Assembly: GCA_903813345.2 (NCBI GenBank)
Contig: CAIIXF020000001.1
Location: 10,267,598-10,331,597, forward strand
Origin: Owenia fusiformis
Taxonomy: Eukaryota; Annelida; Polychaeta; Sabellida; Oweniidae
DNA: 64,000 nt
Direction: 5' to 3'
Position 1 is the stretch's first letter. Each line of letters begins with the position of its first letter. Below the pieces are notes generated by a model. The model worked only from the letters and a program-made list of their open reading frames with translations. It did no database searches and was not told the origin of the DNA. Below are positions 34,430 through 45,200 of this stretch, in pieces. The translations under genes and the position numbers were made by a program.

Positions 34430-34635
34430 AAGTTTGTCAAATGCAATTGAAATGTGCCATTTGCCTAAACATGTACATGTACAGTTATGGTGTAATAATG
34501 TGTAGTTCATCTGAAATGTTCCATTAGCCTATACATGGCACTATGGTGTAATTTTGTGTAGTGCATTAGAAATATCCCACTTGCCTATACATGGTGTAAT
34601 TTTGTGTAGTGGATTTGAAATATCCCATTAATTGA
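34430..34635 (+). repeat. Three degenerate tandem copies of a ~70-bp unit
   Basis: Blocks around CCTATACATGGYRYWATGGTGTAATTTTGTGTAGTG recur at about 34450, 34520 and 34590, each followed by a GAAATRTYCCA word. Confidence 0.6.
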
Positions 34636-34883
34636 GTAAACAAAATTACCCAAAACATGGCATTAAGGGCAATTTGTTAAATATTTAAAGATGAGATGTA
34701 CAAAAGTATGTTACTGTATGTTCTTACTGTGTTTATGTTTAGTATACTTCATATACTAGTTCATGTAATGTAATGATGGTAGAGACACTGACACCAACAT
34801 ATGATTTTTTTTTATTCTGTTTATATCAGACTTCTGTTTATTTTACTCACTTTAATTTACGACTTCCATTTCAGTTTAATTTT

Positions 34884-35011
34884 TATGTCACCACCACAAG
34901 TGGTGACATATTGTTATGTTCTCCAACTGTGGTGACGGGTGGCATTTGGAGTTCCGTGTCTGTAACACGGAAAAAATGGGAGATGGTGACATTTTGCATG
35001 TTAATGCCTTG
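34884..35011 (+). repeat. GTGGTGACAT dispersed repeat, full copy
   Basis: TATGTCACCACCACAAGTGG at the start and GGTGACATTTTGCATGTTAA at the end, same orientation and order as 33690-33821. Confidence 0.8.
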
Positions 35012-35583
35012 TTGATGGTTGCAACTGGAATATAAAGGGTGGAGACATACTTAGAATTTCTGTATCTTGTTTTCACATGCTGGACATAATGTAATTCATG
35101 ATCAATTATCATAATTATGGTATTTTTACATTTTTTTTAAAATGGTGTAATTAATAGCATTTGTAATATAATCCTGTGATTTAAGTTATACACAAAATAA
35201 ATGAAGTATATTGAATTTGGTTATCAAAAGTTATTCTCTTCTGTTTTTGATTACAAGTAAGTCCCATTTAAAAGTATTCATCACTGATAGGGCTACATCT
35301 AAAAAACAAGGCTAGAAATTAGGCTCATTAAGTTGTTATGGGTAAGGACTGGGATGGGAGAGACCTTTTCAATGGACCTCACGGTGTGAATTGCTTGGTC
35401 GCATGTTTTTAACAAAAAACGACTCATTCAAACGCACACAGACGCCAAAGTTTGTGTAAATGGCACCCCTGTGGTGCTCTATCGATTGACCGGAACGAGT
35501 GTAACTGAGAAAGTTGGCATAGGGGTATTAAAAGGTTTAAGTGCGCTTGAATGAGCTGTTATTGTTGAAACATGTGAGCATGT

Positions 35584-35820
35584 ACAGTGCTCACCATAAA
35601 TTAATGACAGCTGGATTTGCTGAAGTGAGGATTTCCCATGTTAAAAAGAAGAGAATTTTCAAAAGGCTATACATCAGTGGATGAGAGTATACAAAATGTA
35701 AAATATACAAAACTTAAGGGATGTGTATCTAGGCATCATTGGAAAGTATGAAGTCTCAAATCATTATGATCTGGAAATGGTGATATAAAATCCAGGTGTC
35801 ATTTATTTATGGTGAGCTCT
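35584..35820. mobile_element. ~235-bp mariner-type MITE
   Basis: Left end CAGTGCTCACCATAAATTAA (then TGACA) is matched in reverse by TGTCATTTATTTATGGTGAG at the right end; TA borders. No coding capacity. Confidence 0.7.
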
Positions 35821-36165
35821 TTAATTTGCATCGCGGAGCTTTTTGTTCTTTTTCGTGATACCTGCTGACAAGGCTCATTAATGCCTTGGTCACCTTTGCT
35901 CCAAGTTTCACTACGTCGCCCCGGCGATTGAGTATTTTGTTCAAAATTGAATACAATATTGAAAAAAACACTTAATCGGACGGGCGCTAGCCGATGCATT
36001 CAAGCATATGTGACCCAGGCATTACCAAGGCATATGTCCTGCGCGGGTGGATTGCGCCCACTGGCATACAAAAATGCACCCTGAGACTGCCATATTTTGC
36101 CAATCAAATCAAAAGAACCATGGTTGATTAGGTTGATTTATGATTCATAGGTTGTTGATAGTCAT

Positions 36166-36790
36166 TTTTGGCTCACACAGTGAGCCTATGGGATCGACCA
36201 GGCGTCCGTCCGTTAGTCCGTCCGTCCGTTGGTCCATCCGTCAACATTGGCCGCACAAATTAAAACTGCTATTCGGATTGAGTCATATCCACAGTCATTT
36301 TATGCATATCCATAATGCCTATTTGACCTATCATCGCCATTTCCCAAGTTCGCCCGGTTTCCAAGAAATTGCGGATTTTGACATCAAAAAGTCAAATTTT
36401 CTGTAAATACTAGACACTTTGTTGAAGTAGAACTTTCAAATAACTTGTAGTTGTTGCTGTATATGCAACTTATTTCCTCTGAAGATTTCAAAGCTCTTGG
36501 AATTACAGTTTTTGGTGTTTACTCTATAAAATTTGACAAAAAGTAGGACTTCCCAACTTGCTTCAATTTCACCAAATTCTTTTTGAAAATCATCTACAAG
36601 TTACCAGGAGTTCAAATCTGACATTAGTTTTAGGATTTGACCTTTACTTGACCTTCAGTGACCTTTGAAAGGTCAAAAAAGTTTTTTGGATGTAAATTTT
36701 GGTCAGCTTAATCACAAAAGACCTTACTGAGCTCTGAATATGTAAAATTTTCAAGGTCAAAGGTCATCAAACTAGGTCACACAACTGTGC
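36166..36790 (+). repeat. Dispersed repeat starting GGCTCACACAGTGAGCCTATGG
   Basis: A palindromic start (GGCTCACACAGTGAGCC), a CGTCCGTCCGTTAGTCCGTCC block, then long AT-rich text with AAAATCATCTACAAGTTACC and TGACCTTTGAAAGGTCA words also found around 20440-20530. The 88-residue frame at 36140-36406 is repeat-derived. Confidence 0.65.
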
Positions 36791-37563
36791 TATCTAAGTT
36801 TCTCAAAGTTCGAGACTACAAATCCAAAACAATATTTTTGTTTGAAAGTCAGGATATACATTCTTCGAAGGTTCCAAACTGTGTGGGCACAGGACCGTGG
36901 GTCCTATTTTTTATTATACAAAAGTCAAAGTTTTTCAAAATGAGCAAAAGGTATTCTAATGTCTGTTTGGGAGCATTGCTTCCCATGACATATGAATCTT
37001 AAAATGTAATTCATGACGTTTGAATCTAAACAATGTAATCCAGTTTCCTATGACATGAAATGTAATCTAGTTTTCTATGCTATAGGAATCTTAAAAATGT
37101 AATCCAGTTTCTTCTTATTCTGGAAACATGTTCTTTTGTCTTCAACCTATAACACTCACTTATTTATTGAGCTACGGTTTCAACAACCAGAACCTATTTT
37201 GTAATATTAAAAAGGACTGTATTTAATTGGACGATCTTTTGGAAATGGGAGTCAGAAATGAGTGTAAAGAAAGAACTTTCACTTGAATTTTAAAACATTT
37301 TTAAAATTGAATTTTAAAACGTTTTTAAAATTGGGAACTTTCTCCAACTTTCATTATTCCACACTTTACCCTTTAAGCATGCAACTTGAAAATTTTAATG
37401 AAATAATGAAACAAAGCACTCATTGATAGATAGCAAAATTGCCATCGTGTATTTACCCAAAACCAAATCAGATAGCGGCCCTCGTCTGCTCTTACATCTG
37501 TAAAAATCTGTAAGAATTTGAAGTTGAATGGATAAGTAGTTTTCCTAGTTTGATGACAAGATT

Positions 37564-37957
37564 TACTGTACTCCTGGTAGTTTCGGGAATTTTGAGAAAA
37601 CACAATTTCGCGGCTATTAAATTTCGCGGATTTCACTAGTTAAAATTTCATTATTCTCTGAATCCTCAAGCTTCTGTAAATAAAGTAACCTCATGTACAG
37701 TAACACCTCTGTTACATTGTTATTTTTCATATATTTGATCTAATAAGACACTGTAAAAGACATTGTTGCTTAGAATCCCATTTAGAGCCTAATAAAACTG
37801 AACAAACATTTTACAAATCACAAAACGCAATGGAGAATGAATTTCACAAATCCCGGGTATTTAATTGACAATTACAAAGATTAATTTTTGCGATTTTACC
37901 ACAATTGCGAAAAAGCGTGAAACTAAATCACACCCGAAAAATACCAGGAGTACAGTA
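37564..37957. mobile_element. ~394-bp MITE with TACTGTACTCCTGGTA inverted ends
   Basis: Left end TACTGTACTCCTGGTAGTTT and right end ATACCAGGAGTACAGTA are inverted repeats; a CGGGAATTTT/AAAATACC-like extension follows. The inside includes AATTTCGCGG words in both orientations. Confidence 0.75.
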
Positions 37958-37984
37958 TGTCATGTATGTGTTCTATATATATGC

Positions 37985-38036
37985 ACACCCATCAGCACAA
38001 GACGATGACAATCAACACTTTTTCAAGGTGTGATAA
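37985..38036 (+). repeat. Short dispersed repeat (AGCACAAGACGATGRCAAT ... AAGGTGTGATAA)
   Basis: CATCAGCACAAGACGATGAC and CACTTTTTCAAGGTGTGATAA match 2334-2392 (AGCACAAGACGATGGCAATA ... AAAGTGTGATAA). Partial forms occur at 41450-41478 and 49895-49925. Confidence 0.65.
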
Positions 38037-38065
38037 TCCAGAGATCTCATAGTAGTCCACATAAA

Positions 38066-39199
38066 CTATTCTTGCAGTGCTTGAAGCAATAGACTGATCA
38101 TAGATTCATAGTATTCCATATTAAAGTGAATTCCATCCTGGTTCCAACCAGGTACCCTTTCACTGATTTTCATCACACCATAAAAAGGCCAAAATCTTGG
38201 ATATTGTTCTGAGAAGTATGGTATCAACTGTTTTTTAGCCTCGTTATACAACTCAACATTTTTAAACTGTCGATTTTTTACATCAGGATTGCTTTGCTTG
38301 GATTCTTCCACAAATGTCGGTTCAAGCCATATAACTCGAGTCTCAGGATGATTTTTTATGCTGTTATTAACAACATCCAAAAACCAGGTAAATGTACGTT
38401 TAAAATTTGCAGCATCCCTCATACGTGTTTCGTGATGATTTGCGATTAGTAATATCAACTGAGGGTAAGCCTCATGCGACTTAAGTTGGAGATATTCATT
38501 AAAGATGAACTCTTGTGATGTTGGGGATTGTTCGCATGGCGCATATTGATTTGTTTTTCGGCACTTGTTTTTTGTTTTGCCATGTGGAAATCGCAATGTT
38601 GTTATCTCAGTATCCATGAAGTATTCCATACTTACATACTCTATTGTTACATGCGAGCCACTATGACGGACATTGGATTTGCCAATCGAATCATTACTGC
38701 AATTGTAAAGAAATGAGTCACAGCCATAGCACTCACGTGTATGAAAATACATATCTTCCTGAGGAATATTAGAAAAATATCTCATATCTGGTTCTTTATA
38801 TCCTGCATTTTCCTTTTTCTCTAAACGGCATTTATATGTTGTTTTAAATGCATTAACAAATGCACGTGCATACCTTGTTGCAGTTGAATCTCCAACGAGA
38901 AGTATGTTGCTAAGATTGTTGTTGAACAACATGTTGGGCATATCCACAAGTGTTGCAACGCAATCCTTCGCAATCCAGGACTGTTTGCTCCATACCCCTC
39001 TGGCATAGAATTCTCCATTCTCCAAAAAATAATTTTTCAAAAATTCAAGACTGCATTTTGGCTTCTTTCCTGTATGTTTTATCTTCGGCTGCTGAATAGT
39101 GTGGGGAGAGTCTGATTTTATCCAACTTACTCCAAGAATACCAATCCAAATACATATTCCTAGAGAAATCGTCAATACAAACTTGAATGGAGAATTCAT
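38066..39199 (-). CDS. Type II membrane SGNH/PC-esterase-like protein, single exon
   Basis: 377 residues in one exon. An N-terminal anchor (about residues 7-26, FVLTISLGICIWIGILGVSW) is followed by a short stem and a lumenal domain. The domain has the SGNH nucleophile block NILLVGDSTATRYARAF (Ser105) and a C-terminal D-x-x-H pair in WNQDGIHF (Asp355, His358), the arrangement of the PC-esterase/GDSL-like clan that includes CASD1-like and NXPE-like proteins. Such enzymes add or remove acyl groups on glycans, so a Golgi glycan O-acetyltransferase or esterase is likely, but the substrate is unknown. Several Cys (49, 80, and pairs in TRECYGCDSFLYNC) suggest disulfides. Being intronless, it may derive from a retrocopy or belong to an intronless family. 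The ATG opens a convincing anchor, so I accept that start. Confidence 0.85.
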   Translation of the reverse strand: MNSPFKFVLTISLGICIWIGILGVSWIKSDSPHTIQQPKIKHTGKKPKCSLEFLKNYFLENGEFYARGVWSKQSWIAKDCVATLVDMPNMLFNNNLSNILLVGDSTATRYARAFVNAFKTTYKCRLEKKENAGYKEPDMRYFSNIPQEDMYFHTRECYGCDSFLYNCSNDSIGKSNVRHSGSHVTIEYVSMEYFMDTEITTLRFPHGKTKNKCRKTNQYAPCEQSPTSQEFIFNEYLQLKSHEAYPQLILLIANHHETRMRDAANFKRTFTWFLDVVNNSIKNHPETRVIWLEPTFVEESKQSNPDVKNRQFKNVELYNEAKKQLIPYFSEQYPRFWPFYGVMKISERVPGWNQDGIHFNMEYYESMISLLLQALQE

Positions 39200-42083
39200 A
39201 TTTAGACGAAGGGAATATAGATAAAAATCTCACTGAGTTGATGGTATCACCCTCTATAATATTATCTCATCCAGACAGAGTATTGCAGAATCAATTAAAA
39301 AAGATGAGCTTTCCAGGATATTTAGTTCCAATATTTTAGATTGATGTTTTATTGCCACAGAAACTTGTATCAGCACTCGGCAGGTATCTTCCTAGCAAGT
39401 CTAAACCAAGGCTTAAGATGTCACTAACATGTGCTATAGTTTTAGGGAAAGTCATACTACTTTATCGGCAACATACAGTATGGCATTTAATTGATCCATT
39501 CAATTTCATAAGTAATTTATTAGATGGTCTATGAAATATTAAACTGACTTTGGAATGCAGGACAATGGGAATAGGAACTCATCAATTCATTATTCCGTGT
39601 CTCCAATAATTGAACTATGGTATACAACTCAACATTTAACTCCAGGGTTGGAATATAACATTTGAGGTGGGTGCCCTTGCTAACACCTTCAAATAAATTA
39701 TTTTTCCAGTTAAAGACATTCAATGCAAGAACAAGTGTTACTTTGGAATGGCTCATCGATAAGATATTTCCCTGAGGATGAGTCATTCCGTGGTAACATA
39801 TGGTTTGTCTTCAATTGAGAAATAGTTTTTTTAAGATAATACCAATGACACTGATCTGCTCAGTTCATGTACAACAACAATACTATAACAATATGTCACA
39901 ACTTGTGGATATGTCACCACTTGTGGTAGTGATATAATAATGAAAAATTATGTTGTAAGACACCACTCCTAATGACCAGACTAAATTGTAATTTAACAGA
40001 ACGTCTCCAAGATTCAGTTTCAAATATTTCTGAAAGTTTATTAACTTATACATGATATTTCTTTGATATTCATAGCTTTCCATCACACAATGATAACTGC
40101 CATGGTTTATAACATCTTACAGTTCAACAGATGATGAGCACAATACTTTAGGTGTTTTGTCCAAAATATAGTTCAGTACACCAATCAAATATTTTTTTGT
40201 GACAGTCAAAGCAATACTGTGCTATATAAAGGGATTTAACCATAAGAGACTTTCCTTTCAAAGTGAAATAATGCATCATCAATGGTAACATTTATTTTGT
40301 AAAGGCTTTATTCCTACTAACACTCAATTCATTGAATATACATGTATAAATAAAATCCACTGTGTGACAAAAAATGTTACCAGAGTCTCTATAAATCATT
40401 TTCACTCTTGGCTTAACATAGTGAATTATAATTCAACAATAATAGCAAACATTTTATGAGGGTAAATTGAAAGTATATAGAATACCTGGATACATCCACT
40501 GCATACATCCACTGCATACGCCTAATGCATATAAATTCCCAATTTTATTTAAAATACAATTATATCCATGATAACATGTTCAGGGAGAGAACCCCCAGTG
40601 TTTTCATATATTAAGATAATATGAAATTAACTTTTGCCTTTGTATAATTTTTTCAAGATGATATTTGGAGCTAAAGAAAGAATTTGGCTAAAGATATGAA
40701 TTGGTGGAAATTGAATTGTAAAATATGATACAACTAGATCCAAGTTTAGAAAACAATCTCAGAAGCAAAATTGTAAAGCGAAACATTGAATCAGTACCAT
40801 TTCGATAATTTGATTACTGCAATTTTTTTGCTTTTCTGATTTTAAATCATCTCAATTAAAATAACTTAATACATCTTTACATGAGGATATATTACAGTAT
40901 ATATTTTGTACATTTTTTACAAGCCTACATTTATATTCAATATAAAAATACACTACCCACATATAATATTTACAAATACATAGTAGTGTTATAAAAAAGA
41001 TAATGTGATGTCTTACATTCATTTCTGTACATGTAAGTACAATAAACACATGTCATAGAAATTCTAATATTAACGAATTCACATATACAACAATCTTTAG
41101 TGATATTTAATCATATACTGTACATGTATTTACAAAATACAATGTGTACCAAAATTATTACATGATTCAATGTGTGGATTTCATTGCACAAAACACACAG
41201 TGATAAATATCGCACTTTGAACATCAAAATGGCCATGATGTAATTTACCCAGCACGGCCAAAACCTAACACCCAATCAGATCAGTAATTTGTACTTTTAT
41301 CTGTAAAAATTTCATGTTGAACAGATCGGCGGTTCTCGAATTTTGATATGATTTGTGTGGAGCTCGATTGATTGATTGGGCAGTTCATACGTGGCAGTTT
41401 CGGGATTGAGACCGGAGCTGTTACAGATGCATGCACTCCAATCAAGACAAAATAAAGTACTTTTTCAAAGTGCGATAAAATCACTGAATATAAGCACACA
41501 TTTTCATGATCATGAGATACAGATATGGCTATTTATACTTTGTCCTACTTAATAATGTCTCATTAAGAATCCATCAAATTCTTAGTGATATAAAGTTCAT
41601 ATATCAAATGCAGAACTGACCTTCTTTAATGTAAATTGTCAACACATTAATCAGAGATAAGAGAGAGAGCTTATTATTTCTGAAATCCCAGTCTACAGCT
41701 TTAAAATACTGTATTTTGAGTTGTGTACCATTCCACACATTAAGTTTCTTAGATTTTGTGGATCTTTGCAGGATTTGTTGTTGATCAAATGTTCTACTTT
41801 ATAAATTATCACAGATATTTCAACTGTATATACAACAATGTTTGATAGCCATGTTACTCTGGCGTACCTACCCACATAACCCAGTAGGCCTTATAAGGGA
41901 TGAAATCACCATCATGGTACTTTCAGTTATCTACATTTTATTCTTGTATAATAAATAATATGTAGTCACGAATTATAGCTTATTGATGAAGTGTACTGAA
42001 TTAGGCTAATACTAGTAATTAATGGACAAATACCACATGTATAGTACATATGTATAGTGATTTTCCAATCTAAATGCAGAGAT
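39200..42083. other. Intergenic region between esterase-like gene and ADAM17-like gene
   Basis: 2.9 kb, AT-rich, without a credible gene. It includes a reversed GTGGTGACAT repeat fragment at about 39888-39925 and a repeat-like block at 41215-41480 that shares words with 37420-37520. It should contain the 3' untranslated region of the ADAM17-like gene on the minus strand. Confidence 0.55.
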
Positions 42084-42233
42084 TCAGACAACAGTAGCAG
42101 GATGGGGAACACCACCCCCTACTGTGGGTCCTGGCTCCATTCGTCGCACAACACTTCCTGCCATTGGACGCCTGGTCACACCCTCAATCCTGCGTACTCG
42201 ATGACGGTCTTTCTCCATGACACGACTGACATT
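42084..42233 (-). CDS. ADAM17-like exon: cytoplasmic tail and stop
   Basis: 150 nt with [23 protein letters not shown], ending [11 protein letters not shown]. The tail is basic and about half the length of the vertebrate ADAM17 tail. Confidence 0.85.
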   Translation of the reverse strand, partial: NVSRVMEKDRHRVRRIEGVTRRPMAGSVVRRMEPGPTVGGGVPHPATVV

Positions 42234-45200
42234 CTGAAAATTCAACACACTTAACTGTATATCTTCTTTCATAGCTAATTATGTGCCACAAATATTTTAA
42301 TCAGGTGATTTTTCAGTACCAGACTTGTGACAAATTGTCACCACTTCAAATCATTGGATCAAATCAAAAAGATAAATTTGTGAAGGAATCCTGCACAATT
42401 ATTAATCTGTTCAAATAAAACAGCAAACAGAAAAAATAGAAAAAAGAAAATGTCAACACTTGACATTTGTTACAGATGCCAAACACCAACCACCGAAAGT
42501 CAAACACCAAGCACCAAACTGGATATTACTGGATAAACCAGTAATACCTCTTTGGTACACGCTATATTCTTTATGGATCAACATTTAGAGGAAGGGGAAT
42601 AGAAGGGGGCCCATATTCATAATAGTTTTTTATAATAGTTTTACATTAATATTACAAACCTCAGCACTCATCCAGCCAACTACATCTTTCTCTTCCCTTA
42701 GTCGTTTCTTGTCAATGTAACTGACGATACAACTGGCTGGCACCCATAGGATAATAGAGAACACGAGGATTGTACCCACAATGTTAGCACGCATAAATTG
42801 GACTGAAAAATAAGAAAAATTATTGTACCACTACCTTTACGTCATTTTATGATTGGTCGAACATGTTGTGTATTGTAGCATGACTAACCTACATTACTCT
42901 TGTTCTGACATCAATGTGTATGACTTACATATTGTGTTGAGTTCAATTTGCATGGTTAACCAACTGTAGTGACATTAATGTGCATTGTATTGTAATCAAT
43001 GTGCATAATGTACATAATTGTACTGACATCAATGACACTTGCTTAGTCATTGTAATAAACCCAATGTGCATCATAAACCTACTGCATTGACATCAATGTG
43101 TTTAGCTTACCTATTGTATTGACATCAATGTGCTTGATTTCCTATTGTATTGACATCAATGTACTTGACTTTCATATTGTATTGACATCAATGTGCTTAG
43201 CTTACCTATTGTATTGACACCAATGTGCTTAGCTTACCTATTGTATTGACATCAATGTGCTTGGCTTACCTATTGTATTGACATCAATGTACTAGGCTTA
43301 CATATTGTATTGACATCAATGTGCTTAGCATACCTATTGTATTGACACCAATGTGCTAAGCTTACCTATTGTATTGACATCAATGTGCTTGGCTTACCTA
43401 TTGTATTGACATCAATGTACTTGGCATACATATTGTATTGACATCAATGTACTTGGGTCACATATTGTATTGACATCAATGTGATTGACTTACCTATTGT
43501 ATTGACATCAATGTGCTCTATAATACTCCAGAACCTGGTGACCAGATCTTGAACTTGTTCTTTACAAATACCCTATAAAAGGAACAAAAAAATAATTGTG
43601 AAAAATGTATTATGGATTAAAAATGAGGTTTTAAACTTGAATTATTTGAAATACGAGAGCATTGATGATGTACACCATACAGTTTACATATACTGTAGGT
43701 ATTTCTAACTGAGTAGCAAATTCCAATGAGCAAATTATTAGTGAAATGTGTGACAATGTAATAATCATTTTGGAAATTCTTCAGCAGATTCCAGTCTCTA
43801 AGGCATCAGTATATACAATTTGAACAAATCTGTCAACTGGTGTATTAATTATCAAAGATTGCAATTTTATGAAAAAATGGTCATTCTAAAATGAGCTGCC
43901 ATACTGAAAATTTCTTCTCAGAGATACAGACGAACAGAGGAATGGACAAGTGGATGAATGGATGGCTTCTCTATATCTCAATGAAAATTAAATGTTAATG
44001 TATTCATAATGCTAAAACATACCGCTTCACAGTAGCCACGGACACATGGTTTTCCATCAGATAGTAAAATAGCCTTTCCATCTAGTTTGGTGTAAGGCGT
44101 ACATGTTGAGCCTACTTCTTTTTCTTTACAACACCAAAGACAAGCTTCCTCCACTGAAACACATATTATTGTAGTGTAGATGGATAATTGATGAAATGAG
44201 AATGCTTCAAAGTATTCATATTCATAGTACACTATTTATATTATAAGTCAGTGTTATGATTGTTCAGGACCTCTGGAACAACCCTCATAGAAGTATAGTA
44301 GTTTTTCATATTTTAATAGAAGTTATTCTATGGTAAGAAATATGTGTATTGATTATGATTTAAGTCTGAAAATATACAGAGGAGAGGGTTGAAATTAATT
44401 TTTAATAGATTTTACATTATTCAAAGCCTCAGGGACATTATTGCAATTGTACATTGAAATCAATAAGTCATGGCTAAACAATGTAAATGTATATAAAATG
44501 TATATGTTTAATAATGTAGGAGATATATTAGCTACTAGTTGATGCCTTGAGGCATTGCTCCAAGCAATATCAAAAATCAATATCAACAACACGTAAGTAA
44601 ATAAATATAGTATTTAGCTCTGCTTTTTGTTATCAATTGTTAACATTTTCAGAATGTATTGTTACTCAACAGATAAAATTGTACTAAGTGTGATGTTTGA
44701 CTATGCTTTATCAAGAACCATGAGAGCAGCATTGGGGATACTCCTCATTTACAATGCCTGCATCACAGAAATTCATGCTCAGACTGTATCTACTGAGAAC
44801 ACTGCTCAAACTGGACAAGAGGCTCAATCAGTTATTGTAGAACCCAAATCAAAGTGTGATACATCTGCATTCAAACACATTGAAGGTCAGAGCGGGTGTC
44901 AGAGTGAACACAATCAGTTGCAGGACTCTAAAGGGATGAGAAAAGATACACATTTAACCATAAAGGATGCTCAAATGCCACAGAAATCTCAAACTAAAGA
45001 ACAGAATCAGTCCATGAAGAACAATGAATTAAAAACAAGTGTGACTGAGAATTGTGACACTACGGAATATTGTAGAAAGGAAGCTGATACCAAGAAAGCT
45101 AACACTAAAACATTTAACACAAATAGTAAAGGAGAATCAGATAAAGCTATTACTCAACAACCTGAGAAAAATACTGAACAGAAATCTGAAAGCGTAACAT

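Larger units (their letters stand above)
33484..38065. other. Intergenic region between MBOAT B and the esterase-like gene
   Basis: 4.6 kb without a credible gene. It holds two GTGGTGACAT repeats, a three-copy tandem block, a mariner-type MITE, the GGCTCACACAGTGAGCC repeat and a palindromic MITE at 37564-37957. Short open frames show no family features. Confidence 0.6.

Noticed and set aside
36140-36406. 88-residue plus-strand frame
   Set aside because: Lies in the GGCTCACACAGTGAGCC dispersed repeat.
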